Shown here in pieces: positions 46,620 through 56,197 of a DNA stretch of 64,000 bases. Where the stretch lies: contig CP117875.1 of assembly GCA_028736075.1 (NCBI GenBank), positions 3,720,001 to 3,784,000 on the forward strand, in the 5' to 3' direction. Source of the DNA: Chryseobacterium sp. KACC 21268. GTDB lineage: Bacteria; Bacteroidota; Bacteroidia; Flavobacteriales; Weeksellaceae. Below the pieces are notes generated by a model. It saw only the letters and a list, made by a program, of their open reading frames with translations, was not told where the DNA came from and searched no databases. Position numbers and translations under genes: made by a program. The first letter of the stretch is position 1. Each line of letters starts with the position of its first letter.

Positions 46620-48200
46620 TTAATGCGCTGAGCTAAGGTCGATCTTCTCGCCCTTGCCTTTGCGTTCTCTTACGAATAATACGAACGGGATACAGATGAG
46701 GAACATCAATCCTAAATAAAGGAAAACATCCATATAAGAAAGTACTGTAGCCTGTTTCGTAACGCCATAATCCAGAATCTGATAAGCCGACTGAAGTGCT
46801 TTGTCCGGCGCCATTCCTTTTGCGATGAAACTTGCCTTAAGTCCGGCAACTCTCTGTTGAACATCCAAATCGTTGACATCCAAATGTGCGACAAGTGTGC
46901 TTCTGTACAATTCACTTTTGTTGGCGATGAAAGTCGTGATCGCGGCAATCCCAAAGGAACCACCGAGCTGACGCATCATTCCTGTGAAAGCGGCACCTTG
47001 ACCGATCTCAGGACCTTTCAAAGTACTTAATGATAATGAGGTGATTGGAATAAATAACAATCCCAAGCCCATTCCGCGGACAATCAACATCCAGAAGAAG
47101 GCGTCTTTCCCTGTGTCTGGTGTGATGATCTTATAACCCCAGAAACTGTAAACGAAGAATATCAATAATCCTAAGGCTACCAAGATCTGCTGTTTGACAC
47201 CTCTTGTCAACAATTGTCCAATGATCGGCATCATAAAGGCGGTCGTCAACGCTGCAGGTATCATCAAAGCTCCAGATTGCAAGGCTGTCCAGCCGAGAAT
47301 ACTTTGTGTATAAAGTGGAACGATGAACGTGGAACCGTACAAACCAAATCCTAAAACGAAGGACATAATGGTTCCGATCCTCAGGTTTCCGTTCTTCAAA
47401 ACTCTAAGTTCTACAATCGGATATTTGAAGGTGAGTTCTCTCCAAATGAAAAGGATGAAGCCTACAACTGCTGTGATGGTTAAGAAAACGATGGCTTTGC
47501 TCTCGAACCAATCGTCCTCGTGGCCTCTTTCCAAAATGTATTGCAATGAACCTACGAAGGCTGCCAACAATCCGATTCCTGCCCAATCGACATCGGAAAT
47601 CGAACGTTTCTCCGAGTATCTCGGACTTTTTACAAACTGTATCGTCAATAATGTGGCGATAATCCCCAAAGGAATATTGATGTAAAAAATATAAGGCCAG
47701 CTGTAATTATCAACAATATAACCTCCCAAAGGTGGACCTAAAGTTGGACCGATAATAACACCCAGACCATAGATCGCCTGCGCCATACTTCTCTTCTCCA
47801 CCGGATAGGATTCTGTAATGATCGTCTGCGAAGTCACCAAAAGTGCTCCACCTCCAATTCCCTGCATCAATCGGAAAAATACCAATTCCCAAATGTTGGT
47901 GGCATTACCACAGAGAAAAGAAAAAATCGTGAATATAATGATGGACGCCGCAAAATAATTTCGTCTTCCGAACTGCTGAGACAACCAGCTTGTCATCGGA
48001 ACGATAATGACGTTACCAATGGCATAAGCGGTGATGACCCAACCCACTTCGGAAAGTGTGGCACCAAGATTACCTTTCATTTCATTAAGGGCCACATTCA
48101 CGATCGTGGAATCTACAATCTCCAGAAGGGCGCACATAATGGCGGTGATGGTAATAATGGTTCTGCGGAATCCATATTCTACTAATGAATCGTCTTGCAT
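46620..48200 (-). CDS. emrB: DHA2-family multidrug efflux transporter (EmrB type)
   Basis: The 526-residue MFS protein has 14 transmembrane segments and DHA2 landmarks, including the opening IVDSTIVNVAL, WVITAYAIGNVI and GIGGGALLVTSQTII. It exports drugs by proton antiport, partnered with the EmrA adaptor and TolC. It is the last gene of the minus-strand operon tetR-tolC-emrA-emrB; a GGAAGATGGAAGT repeat lies in the 79-bp gap before it. Confidence 0.93.
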   Translation of the reverse strand: MQDDSLVEYGFRRTIITITAIMCALLEIVDSTIVNVALNEMKGNLGATLSEVGWVITAYAIGNVIIVPMTSWLSQQFGRRNYFAASIIIFTIFSFLCGNATNIWELVFFRLMQGIGGGALLVTSQTIITESYPVEKRSMAQAIYGLGVIIGPTLGPPLGGYIVDNYSWPYIFYINIPLGIIATLLTIQFVKSPRYSEKRSISDVDWAGIGLLAAFVGSLQYILERGHEDDWFESKAIVFLTITAVVGFILFIWRELTFKYPIVELRVLKNGNLRIGTIMSFVLGFGLYGSTFIVPLYTQSILGWTALQSGALMIPAALTTAFMMPIIGQLLTRGVKQQILVALGLLIFFVYSFWGYKIITPDTGKDAFFWMLIVRGMGLGLLFIPITSLSLSTLKGPEIGQGAAFTGMMRQLGGSFGIAAITTFIANKSELYRSTLVAHLDVNDLDVQQRVAGLKASFIAKGMAPDKALQSAYQILDYGVTKQATVLSYMDVFLYLGLMFLICIPFVLFVRERKGKGEKIDLSSAH

Positions 48201-48212
48201 AATTTCTGAGTT

Positions 48213-48271
48213 GGAAGACAGAGGCTGGAAGATGGAAGTTTAAAACTTCGTGTTTCCCTTTTCCGGCTTCC
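48213..48271. repeat. GGAAGATGGAAGT dyad repeat, copy 2
   Basis: It contains the GGAAGATGGAAGT core seen at 1879, here followed by a palindrome GAAGTTT/AAACTTC (48235-48249) and a distal CCGGCTTCC. It fills the emrA-emrB intergenic gap without breaking the operon. Confidence 0.6.
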
Positions 48272-48279
48272 TTATTTTA

Positions 48280-49395
48280 TTATTTTAATGAAACCGTTGT
48301 TTGAACATTCATCCCAACGCGTAGTTTCTTCATAATATCTTCATTAAGATTATCAAACGTAATCTTCACCGGAAGTCTCTGAACTACTTTCACGAAGTTT
48401 CCACTGGCATTGTCCGGAGGAAGCAATGCGAATGCAGAACCTGTTGCCGGAGAGAAAGAGCTGATCGTTCCCTGGAATTTTTGATCAGGATAAGCATCGA
48501 TCTCGATCTCTACTTTTTGTCCTTCCACCATTTTTTCAACCTGTGTTTCTTTGAAGTTGGCAACCACCCATTTCTGATTGCTCAATACCACACTGAACAA
48601 CTGAGAACCAGCCTGGATAAACTGTCCTGCCTGAACTGGAATTTTAGAAACATAACCACTTTCTTTCGCCGTGATCACTGTGTAGGAAAGGTTCAACTTA
48701 GCCGTTTCCACTTCCACTTGTCTTTGTTTCAAAGTAGAATTGGCAATACCGATATTCTGATAAGTCGCATTGGACTGAGAAGTCACCACGCCAGTCTGAA
48801 CATTGGCCTGATTTTTCTGATCTACCAAAACCTGAAGTTGTTTCTGAGCGGTTTGATAAGCTGCAGAAGCCTGCTCGTATTGTTGTTGCGTGATCGTGTG
48901 GTCTTTTACCAATTCAGTATATCTTTTCATATCCTGCTCTGTTCTCCAAACATTCACTTTTGCAGCTTCAATCTGTGCATTGGCTGTTTGAACGGCTGCT
49001 CTGGAATTATTGATCCCTGAAGCTGCAGCCTCTGAACCTGCGTGCGCGGAAGCGACATTACTTTGAGCTGTTCCCAAAGCTGCTTCCGCCTGAGAAACTG
49101 CCATTGTCTGATCTCTGTTATCCAGGATGATCAATGTATCTCCTTTTTTCACGAATTGATTGTCTTTCACTTTAACCTCAGAGATGTAACCTGAGATCTT
49201 AGAGATTACTGGACTCACGTCTGCTGCAATCTGTGCATCATCAGTCTCCTCGTGGGCTTGTCCATATTGATATTGTCTGAAACCAAAGAAAGCCGCTGCC
49301 AAAACTGCAACTGTAAGAACGATGTAGAAAACCGGACTTTTTTTCTTTTTCACAGGAACTTCGCCCTGCTCGAATTTTATATTGTCTTGTGCCAT
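48280..49395 (-). CDS. emrA: HlyD-family membrane fusion protein (EmrA type)
   Basis: The 371-residue adaptor has one N-terminal transmembrane helix (VFYIVLTVAVLAAAFFGF), a lipoyl/barrel-sandwich part (VSPVISKISGYISEV), a long coiled-coil hairpin (about 100-210, with repeated Ala/Gln) and a beta-barrel C-terminus. It links EmrB to TolC across the periplasm. It lies in the operon 79 bp before emrB. Confidence 0.93.
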   Translation of the reverse strand: MAQDNIKFEQGEVPVKKKKSPVFYIVLTVAVLAAAFFGFRQYQYGQAHEETDDAQIAADVSPVISKISGYISEVKVKDNQFVKKGDTLIILDNRDQTMAVSQAEAALGTAQSNVASAHAGSEAAASGINNSRAAVQTANAQIEAAKVNVWRTEQDMKRYTELVKDHTITQQQYEQASAAYQTAQKQLQVLVDQKNQANVQTGVVTSQSNATYQNIGIANSTLKQRQVEVETAKLNLSYTVITAKESGYVSKIPVQAGQFIQAGSQLFSVVLSNQKWVVANFKETQVEKMVEGQKVEIEIDAYPDQKFQGTISSFSPATGSAFALLPPDNASGNFVKVVQRLPVKITFDNLNEDIMKKLRVGMNVQTTVSLK

Positions 49396-49468
49396 TATTT
49401 TTTTATTTAAAGTTTTTTATGTTCTAAGTTTAGAGTTCGTTATGTTATCAATTATCGTTGATCGATTA

Positions 49469-50779
49469 TCAATTATTAGTAATTGTTCCTGTAGTTTGTA
49501 ATAATTTTTTGTGAGCCAATGCTGCGTCTGCTTTTGACGTGACCACGTTGACGTTAGCCGTGATCTTTGCTGTGTCAGCATCTAGAAGGTTGGTGATGGT
49601 TTCCAATCCTGCGTTGTACTTGTTAAGTGTAATTCTGTAATTTTCCTCCGCCTGCTCCAACGCTCTTTGATAGACATCGATCTTCTTGTGGGCGTAGAGG
49701 TCATTTTGATAATCACGTCGCACTTCCAAGGTCACGTTGTCATTAAGCAAATCATTGTTCGCTGCCAATTCCTGTTCTCTAGCTTTCGACTGGATGTAAC
49801 TGGAATTCTTTTTCCAGATGTTGGAAAGATTATATTGCAATCCAACGCCAACATTTACAGCATTGTAAATCGTCAAAAGTTTCGGAACATCTGCCGCTAC
49901 GTAACCACCTGTGAAAGCAATCGAAGGAAGATTTTCCGCTTTTGCAGATTTGCTTCCAAGCGCTGCTGCTTTTCTTTGATAGTCCAAAGCTTTCAGATCA
50001 TTTCTGTTTTCTCTAGCCAAGTTCAAATAATAATCATCCGGTTTCGTAAGGTCATCTTCTCCGATGTAATTGGAATCCACTTCGATCTCTGTGTTGTCAG
50101 GAAGTCCTAATAGCAGATCCATATTGATGTTGGCGATGCTGTAATTGTTCTCGGCTTCCATCAATTGCAATTCGATATTCGAAGTTTGAAGTTGTGCTTT
50201 CAAACGGTCATTTCTTGCGATCACGCCGTTATTTTCCAACTTGATGAAAGATTGATCTCTCTTTTGAGATGAGGTCAGATTTTCTTTCAGAAGTTTTACA
50301 ACCTCATTAGCTTTGAACAAATTGTTGTAGGCTTGAGAAATGTTGTAGGCAATGGCATTCTTATCATTTTCAGCATTCAGTTTTGAAGCTTCAACGAGAT
50401 ATTCTGCAGATTTGATCCCGTATTTGATCCTTCCACCAGAATAGATCGGCACTGAGACATTAGCAGAACCATAAAGCACGTTGCTCACTTTTGGTCCGCC
50501 GCCAGCCATTCCCTGGATCTTCAGGTCCACGTGTGGTTCTAGTGGTAAATACAAATAACTGCCAGAAACCGTCAGTTCCGGTAATTGTTTGTTCTTCGCT
50601 GCCAAAAGGTTGGCTGTAGATTCTTCGATCTGAGCGCGGTCTATTTTTAGATTTTTGCTGTTCTCGATCCCTAATTTAACAGCTTCTTCCAGACTAATGG
50701 TTCGTTTTTCCTGAGCAGAAAAGAAACCGAAAGTTCCGACAAGAATAATTGCTGTTAAAAATTGATTCATTGTTTGCAT
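49469..50779 (-). CDS. TolC-family outer membrane efflux protein
   Basis: The 436-residue protein has a signal peptide (ILVGTFGFFSAQ) and the TolC fold: duplicated helical hairpins with SLEEAVKLGIENSKNLKID, NLLAAKNKQLPELTVSGSY and DYQNDLYAHKKIDVYQRAL. It forms the outer-membrane duct of the EmrAB pump. The terminal stop codon overlaps an ATTGATAA-type repeat. Confidence 0.93.
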   Translation of the reverse strand: MQTMNQFLTAIILVGTFGFFSAQEKRTISLEEAVKLGIENSKNLKIDRAQIEESTANLLAAKNKQLPELTVSGSYLYLPLEPHVDLKIQGMAGGGPKVSNVLYGSANVSVPIYSGGRIKYGIKSAEYLVEASKLNAENDKNAIAYNISQAYNNLFKANEVVKLLKENLTSSQKRDQSFIKLENNGVIARNDRLKAQLQTSNIELQLMEAENNYSIANINMDLLLGLPDNTEIEVDSNYIGEDDLTKPDDYYLNLARENRNDLKALDYQRKAAALGSKSAKAENLPSIAFTGGYVAADVPKLLTIYNAVNVGVGLQYNLSNIWKKNSSYIQSKAREQELAANNDLLNDNVTLEVRRDYQNDLYAHKKIDVYQRALEQAEENYRITLNKYNAGLETITNLLDADTAKITANVNVVTSKADAALAHKKLLQTTGTITNN

Positions 50780-50804
50780 TATTGTTGATATAATTGAGTG
50801 TAGT

Positions 50805-51437
50805 TTAATTTTCTTGATAACCGATGAGTGCTCTCACAACCGTTTTCACGTGAGCAGCAGCTTCCTGAAAGTATTGGCTTTCGTAAAGTTTTTCGTCAAA
50901 ATCTGCGTTGTTCTTTTTCAGATATTCCTTGTACATTTTGATGCCGTGCATCGCATTGAAGATAGTTCCGGAAATCGTGCATTGCAACAGATGGAAAGAT
51001 GGTCTCTTGGTGAAAATGCCTTTCTCCAATCCTATTTCTACGATTTTCTGATTAATTTCTATATAATTGATCTTCGAAGCTCTTAGGAAATTCTGAATAT
51101 TTTTGTTTTGGCTGATGACCTGCTGTGTGTGGATCAACAAATAAAAATCCCGAAATTTTTGCACACGATTCACAAAATTATCGACAAAAGCGTCAATCTT
51201 TTCGATTTCTGTAAGGTCAGTGTTTTCTACGATATTCTTGGCGAAGTTGAGGCCTTCTTCCATTCTCCATTTAAAAAGCTCCTCCATCAGGTTTTCTTTG
51301 GACCCGAAATAGTAAGAGATCATTGAGACATTCACTTTCGCTTTGGCAGCAATATCTCGCACAGAAGTTCCATTATAACCGTTGGCAGCGAAGAGTTTTT
51401 CCGCGGCCATCATGATATGTTCTTCTTTTGTTGGCAT
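50805..51437 (-). CDS. TetR-family repressor of the efflux operon
   Basis: The 210-residue regulator has a TetR helix-turn-helix GYNGTSVRDIAAKAKVNVSMISYYFGSKENLM near the N-terminus and an alpha-helical ligand-binding C-terminus. It is the first gene of the operon (25 bp before the TolC gene), with a perfect dyad over its promoter, so autorepression is likely. The inducer is unknown. Confidence 0.93.
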   Translation of the reverse strand: MPTKEEHIMMAAEKLFAANGYNGTSVRDIAAKAKVNVSMISYYFGSKENLMEELFKWRMEEGLNFAKNIVENTDLTEIEKIDAFVDNFVNRVQKFRDFYLLIHTQQVISQNKNIQNFLRASKINYIEINQKIVEIGLEKGIFTKRPSFHLLQCTISGTIFNAMHGIKMYKEYLKKNNADFDEKLYESQYFQEAAAHVKTVVRALIGYQEN

Positions 51438-51457
51438 ATTCTTGATTTTAGCGCTGC

Positions 51458-51488
51458 AAAGTTAAATCAAAAAACACATTCAATCAAA
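51458..51488 (-). promoter_or_regulatory. Promoter of the tetR-tolC-emrAB operon
   Basis: On the minus strand TTTG (51485-51488), 19 bp and TAACTTTG (51458-51465) match the -33/-7 consensus exactly, 21 bp before the ATG. Confidence 0.85.
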
Positions 51489-51501
51489 CATTTGTTTGAT
51501 T
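51482..51501. promoter_or_regulatory. TetR operator dyad
   Basis: AATCAAACA (51482-51490) and TGTTTGATT (51493-51501) are perfect 9-bp arms with a 2-bp centre. The dyad covers the -33 box of the operon promoter, the classic place for a TetR-type repressor. Confidence 0.75.
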
Positions 51502-51592
51502 AATTTTTTATGAACAAAATTAGAGGCTTCATTTAGAATTTAGAAGTCAGATTTAATAATGGTTTGGAGGAATATTAATGCTCAAAAAAAAA

Positions 51593-52081
51593 TTAAAGAT
51601 CTGAGTTTCGCTTGAGAGAATAGATTTTATCAACAGCAAGAAATGAGAAAATAACACCAACGAGAAGTATGAAAGACCGTACCCAATTCATATAACTCCA
51701 TTCCGATGAGATGGTTTTGAGAGTTTCTGTATCGAGAATCGGTTGGGAAAGATACATCAGATCATTCCGAGGATGGAAATAAGTAAATGCCAAAATATCG
51801 CCCAAAATTGAACACACCAAAGCAATTCCAAGAAACAATCGCACAGACTTTCCTGTCTTCCAAAATAAAATCAAAGATAATAAAGTAAAAACTTGGGTAA
51901 CTGGCGAAAATATCTTGAAGAAGTCGCCGGGATTTACGGTTTTGAAATATTCCCTCGCCGCTACGATGGAATTTGGAATATCACTTCTGGCAGCATCAGA
52001 AATGACTATTGAATTAAAAACATTTGCGAACAAAATACCACTCGCCAATGCAACGGAAGTGAAGAGGATTGCTTTTTTCAT
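51593..52081 (-). CDS. Four-helix membrane protein, DUF1772-like
   Basis: The 162-residue protein has four hydrophobic helices, at about residues 5-25, 58-78, 82-100 and 132-150. Features such as YFKTVNPGDFFKIFSPVTQ between helices one and two and a late W-x-x-x-x-W-x-R segment resemble the DUF1772 (anthrone-oxygenase-like) family. The assignment is tentative; function here is unknown. Confidence 0.6.
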   Translation of the reverse strand: MKKAILFTSVALASGILFANVFNSIVISDAARSDIPNSIVAAREYFKTVNPGDFFKIFSPVTQVFTLLSLILFWKTGKSVRLFLGIALVCSILGDILAFTYFHPRNDLMYLSQPILDTETLKTISSEWSYMNWVRSFILLVGVIFSFLAVDKIYSLKRNSDL

Positions 52082-52151
52082 TTTCTGATGATTAATTTGA
52101 TATAAATTTAATAATAAAAGCTATAACAAACTACAAAACAGATAATTATAT

Positions 52152-52187
52152 ATTAAAAAAAAGCGAACAACTGATGTTATTCGCTTT
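52152..52187 (-). terminator. Intrinsic terminator of the SDR gene
   Basis: AAAGCGAACAAC (52160-52171) pairs at 11 of 12 positions with 52176-52187. The minus-strand transcript continues into TTTTTT. Confidence 0.7.
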
Positions 52188-52213
52188 ATGAATGATTTTT
52201 TACTAATGCAATT

Positions 52214-52969
52214 TTATCTCGTGGTGTAACCGCCGTTTGCAAAAATAGTTTGTCCGGTGATCCACCATCCGTCCGTTACCAAAAACTCTACCAAAGGCGC
52301 AATGTCTTTGATATCTGTCAATCCGCCCAAAGCTGAAGCCGACTTGTGATACGCAACTGCTTCCGGCGCTTCTTGTCCGTAGAAAAATGGCGTATCCATC
52401 GGTCCTGGTGCCACTGCCGAAACTGAAATTCCTCTTTCGCCAAATTCTTTTGAAGCCATTCTCGTGAAATGCTCAACTGGCGCTTTTGCTCCAGCGTATG
52501 TAGAGTACAAACCTGTGTAGGCCGCTAATAATGAAGTAACGATGGTGTTGATCTTTCCATTTTCGTTCAAATGTTTCCCCGCTTCCTGGATGAAAAAATA
52601 TGCGACTTTTGAATTGATGTCGAACATCGTGTCATAATCTGCTTCCGTGGTTTCCAAAAAAGGTTTTTTCAGGACCATTCCAACCGTGTTGATGGCGATA
52701 TCGATGCCGCCGAATTTTTGTTTTGTAGCTTCGAAAAGTTTAGAAATATTTTCAACTTTGGTCAAATCTGCTTGGAAGATAAAGGCCTCACCACCGGCGT
52801 TGGTAATATCTGCCAATGTTTTTTCGGCATCTACTTTTGTGCTGTCGCTGTTGTAGTGTACAGCAACTTTTGCTCCTTTAGCTGCAAAATTACGGCTCAG
52901 TAGTCCGCCTAAATTTTTTGCGCCACCTGCAATCAATACTACTTTTCCGTTTAAATCGTTTCTTGACAT
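52214..52969 (-). CDS. SDR-family oxidoreductase
   Basis: The 251-residue short-chain dehydrogenase has a slightly altered dinucleotide-binding turn (GGAKNLGG instead of TGxxxGxG) and the YAGAK active-site pair. The GxTxFxNGG end (TGQTIFANGG) is typical of SDRs. It lies 84 bp downstream of an AraC-type regulator gene on the same strand and may be its target. Substrate unknown. Confidence 0.85.
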   Translation of the reverse strand: MSRNDLNGKVVLIAGGAKNLGGLLSRNFAAKGAKVAVHYNSDSTKVDAEKTLADITNAGGEAFIFQADLTKVENISKLFEATKQKFGGIDIAINTVGMVLKKPFLETTEADYDTMFDINSKVAYFFIQEAGKHLNENGKINTIVTSLLAAYTGLYSTYAGAKAPVEHFTRMASKEFGERGISVSAVAPGPMDTPFFYGQEAPEAVAYHKSASALGGLTDIKDIAPLVEFLVTDGWWITGQTIFANGGYTTR

Positions 52970-53053
52970 CTTTTATATTTTTAGAATCTTTTAATGATGC
53001 AAAGATGCAGAAGGGAAAAAATAATATCGTGGTGAACTTTTCGGAACTTTATT

Positions 53054-53425
53054 TTAGAATGATTTTAATTGTTCTTTGCGAAATTCCCCAGCTGTTTTGC
53101 CTGTAAATTTTTTGAAGAATTTTCCAAAATTGGAAGGATCATAAGTGAGTTTTTTTGCAATTTCTGCTATAGACAAATCGGTTTCTGTCAAGAGGAATTT
53201 AGCTTTATCAATTATTTTCAGGTCATAGAAATGGCAGGGATGATGACCTGTGGATTCTTGTACAATATCAGAAAGATGTGAGTGGGAAATATTCAATTTT
53301 GAAGCTATCTGATTGAGTTCCAAAAACTCTGGAACATCACCGTTAGAAACATCTTCTATATGTTGATCTAAAAATTTTAAATACTGGTTTGTGATTTCCT
53401 CACTGCGTTTTTTAGTTTCCTTCAT
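53054..53425 (-). CDS. AraC-family DNA-binding regulator (single domain)
   Basis: The 123-residue protein consists almost entirely of an AraC-type DNA-binding domain: LNQIASKLNISHSHLSDIVQ (first HTH) and LSIAEIAKKLTYDPSNFGKFFKKFTG (second HTH). It has no sensor domain, so it may bind a small effector in the short N-terminal part or act constitutively. It lies just upstream of the SDR gene. Confidence 0.88.
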   Translation of the reverse strand: MKETKKRSEEITNQYLKFLDQHIEDVSNGDVPEFLELNQIASKLNISHSHLSDIVQESTGHHPCHFYDLKIIDKAKFLLTETDLSIAEIAKKLTYDPSNFGKFFKKFTGKTAGEFRKEQLKSF

Positions 53426-53485
53426 CTTTTGCGTTGATTTCAGTGTTTTTATTAATGAAATCTTAAGAAAAATATTATTAAAATA

Positions 53486-54592
53486 TTAACTCGAAGCCTT
53501 GTGAATGTATCTTGTCAATTTGATTCCCATATCTGTCAATACGATCTTGGAATTGGCGTTTCTGGAAATATGATAGGAAGCGTCCGTGATCTCCTCCACG
53601 ATGGAAACAATATTGGCTCCGTGAATAAATTTCGAAAAAGCTGACCAGTTGAAGTTGCCTTCGGAAAGTTTTTTATAAACCAGATTGTCATTCCCATAAT
53701 TTTGGAGCATTGCCAAACGGAAGATTTCGATACAGTAATTGAGGAATTTCATTTGTTTCTCACGGTTCCATTCGGAGATTTGGCGTGCCCATTTCACGAT
53801 TTCGCGCAAAACTTCTGGTTTCTTTTTGGCCTGAAATGCATTACGAACCCATTGAATAAATAAAGTCTCAAATTCTGATGTCCCGACATTATTTTCAGAT
53901 AGAAATTTCGCAAGATTCCAGTCACCTTGAGATTGATACGAAATTTCCTTGGCTGTTTCTTTATTTGGAAGGCTTTGCAAAATATCCTCATTATCGATTC
54001 TTGGGACATTCACGATTTGACATCTTGATAAAATGGTTGGCAAAATATCATTTGCACTTGGCGCACAAAGAATGATGTAGGTATTTTTAGGCGGTTCTTC
54101 CAGGAACTTCAGGATTTTATTGGCTGCAGAATCGTTCATTTTATCGGCTCGCCAAACAATGAGAATCTTGCTTCCGCCTTCAAAACTTTTGAGCATAAAA
54201 CGCTGACCGATGTCCTCGGCCTCGTCTGCAGAAATGAAAAATTGCTTGTTCTCAGATTCCAGGAAACTGGTCCAGTCATCAAAAGATGAATAGGGATTTT
54301 CCAAGATCATTTCGCGCCATTGGTCAAAGTAACGCTTGCTTAGTGAAATATTTTTTTCGGTAAAAACAGGAAAACTGAAATGCAGATCAAGATGATTCAG
54401 ATTCTCAACTTTGTGGACGGATGATGGATTTTCTTTCTCAAAGATTTCCTGGGCCATCGCCAAAGCCAAAGGTAAGACGCCGTAGCCCTCTTCTCCCAGA
54501 AAAAGTTGTGCGTGCCCAACTCTGGAATTTTGGATACTGTCTTGTAAAACATTTTTGAGCGCCTGCTGGCCGATAATCTTTTCCCAATTCAT
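53486..54592 (-). CDS. holB: DNA polymerase III clamp-loader subunit delta'
   Basis: The 368-residue AAA+-like protein is the delta' part of the replicative clamp loader. The first 15 residues (WEKIIGQQALKNVLQ) are typical, while the Walker A region is degenerate (FLGEEGYGVLP), as expected for the non-ATPase delta'. Sensor regions LKFLEEPPKNTYIIL and LPTILSRCQIV are present. It is a single gene between the AraC regulator and a long promoter region. Confidence 0.88.
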   Translation of the reverse strand: MNWEKIIGQQALKNVLQDSIQNSRVGHAQLFLGEEGYGVLPLALAMAQEIFEKENPSSVHKVENLNHLDLHFSFPVFTEKNISLSKRYFDQWREMILENPYSSFDDWTSFLESENKQFFISADEAEDIGQRFMLKSFEGGSKILIVWRADKMNDSAANKILKFLEEPPKNTYIILCAPSANDILPTILSRCQIVNVPRIDNEDILQSLPNKETAKEISYQSQGDWNLAKFLSENNVGTSEFETLFIQWVRNAFQAKKKPEVLREIVKWARQISEWNREKQMKFLNYCIEIFRLAMLQNYGNDNLVYKKLSEGNFNWSAFSKFIHGANIVSIVEEITDASYHISRNANSKIVLTDMGIKLTRYIHKASS

Positions 54593-54894
54593 ATGGACAA
54601 AGATAAATATTAGTTTTTAGTTGGAGATTATCGCCGTACAGATTTTATAATGAATGGATCAGGACAGGAACTCATTAATCTAAAAATAGCTATGATCCAT
54701 AGTAAAATAAGTCTCAACCGTCGAAATTACTTAACAAACTTTAACCGAAATATATTTTTGCAATTCATTATTAATTAAGATATTTGCGGATTGAAATTTT
54801 AAAGGCTAAAATCGCCAAAGTTCAGGTCATCAATAGACAGAAACGGATATTGACGGATTTTTATCACCTTTAAAAAAACAATCAATATCTATAT
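54593..54894 (+). promoter_or_regulatory. Promoter region of the outer-membrane protein gene
   Basis: This 302-bp gap contains TATTTTTG at 54753-54760, a perfect -7 element. Upstream of it TTAAC occurs twice exactly 10 bp apart (54731, 54741). No -33 TTTG is properly spaced. The predicted leader is about 130 nt, long for this organism. No gene was seen. Confidence 0.5.
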
Positions 54895-56175
54895 ATGAAA
54901 AGAATTTTTGTTTTATCATCATTAGTTGCGGGATATTTGCTTAATGCGCAAAGTATTGGAAACTCACCGTACGGCGCTTATGGAATTGGAGATGTGAAAT
55001 ATGATAATACAGTGGAGACAAATGCGATGGGAGGCATCTCTACGGCTTATATTTGGGATTTTAATAACAGTTTTAATTTCCGAAACCCTGCTGCAAATAC
55101 CAATTTGGAACTTACAACCATCAAGGTAGAAGGTACAAACGAGAATAATTATTACAAATCAGACTTTAACAACCTGAAGTCTACCAAACATTCTACTTAT
55201 CTATCCAACATCAGTATCGCATTTCCGCTTTCCAGAAAAGTGAAATTCGGGATGGGATTTCAGCCGTATAGCTCTAAGAGTTATAAAATCCAAACAAGCG
55301 ATGTGCTGAATCAGACTGATAATGTTACACAATATCACAACTTCCGAGGTGAAGGTTCCCTAAACACCATTCAGGCTGCGTTGTCTTACCAGATCACGTC
55401 TGAGTTTGCATTGGGTTTGAGATCTAATTTTTATTTTGGAAAATTGTATGACATCGAAGAGGTTAGTTTTTCTTCTGCAGAATTGATAAGCGGATACTCC
55501 AACAGTTACAGAGTAAAAGCATTCAATTTCACGTTGGGAACGACTTATCAGAAAAAAATGCCAAACGATCATAAGCTGACTTTGGGTGCAACATACACGA
55601 TTGGGAACAGTGGTAATATGAAAAACATGTACACCAACAGTACTTATTTCTATTTAATCGGCGAAAACAAAGCTTACGAAACAATCATTGAGCAACAAAC
55701 CAACTATGACAAAAAGTTCCTCCCTCAAGAAGGATCATTAGGTATTGGTTACGGAAAAGACACAAAATGGTTTTTGGGAACTCAGCTAGACTACAAGAAA
55801 GGAGAAAATTTCAATTTCTTGGGTAACACTCTGGCTTATCAGGACTCTTACAGATACTCAGTCGGAGGTTGGTACTTACCCAACTTTAATAACTTCCGTT
55901 CTTACTTTTCAAGAATCATCTACAGATATGGTGCATATTATGAGAAAGGAAATCTTCAGATCAATGGAACCAATATCAACAAATATGCTTTGACTGCCGG
56001 CGTTACGCTACCTTTCCAAAAAAGTGTGATCAATCGTATGAACAGCATCGATCTTGGATTGGAAGTTGGAAAAAGAGGAACGCTTGAAAATAATATGATC
56101 CAGCAGAATTTTGTAAACTTAAGAATTGGAATTAACTTTGCAAACAAGTGGTTTGAAAAGCGCTACTACAATTAA
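54895..56175 (+). CDS. Outer-membrane protein, FadL/OMPP1-like
   Basis: The 426-residue protein has a signal peptide (LVAGYLLNAQ) and a beta-barrel composed of long strands. The opening SIGNSPYGAYGIGDV with NAMGGIST resembles Bacteroidota OMPP1/FadL-type or PorV-like barrels. The barrel ends with NLRIGINFANKWF. No substrate is indicated. It is followed 22 bp later by lptC, so the two are likely co-transcribed. Confidence 0.78.
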   Translation: MKRIFVLSSLVAGYLLNAQSIGNSPYGAYGIGDVKYDNTVETNAMGGISTAYIWDFNNSFNFRNPAANTNLELTTIKVEGTNENNYYKSDFNNLKSTKHSTYLSNISIAFPLSRKVKFGMGFQPYSSKSYKIQTSDVLNQTDNVTQYHNFRGEGSLNTIQAALSYQITSEFALGLRSNFYFGKLYDIEEVSFSSAELISGYSNSYRVKAFNFTLGTTYQKKMPNDHKLTLGATYTIGNSGNMKNMYTNSTYFYLIGENKAYETIIEQQTNYDKKFLPQEGSLGIGYGKDTKWFLGTQLDYKKGENFNFLGNTLAYQDSYRYSVGGWYLPNFNNFRSYFSRIIYRYGAYYEKGNLQINGTNINKYALTAGVTLPFQKSVINRMNSIDLGLEVGKRGTLENNMIQQNFVNLRIGINFANKWFEKRYYN

Positions 56176-56197
56176 TGACAGAAAATCAAAATAATCT

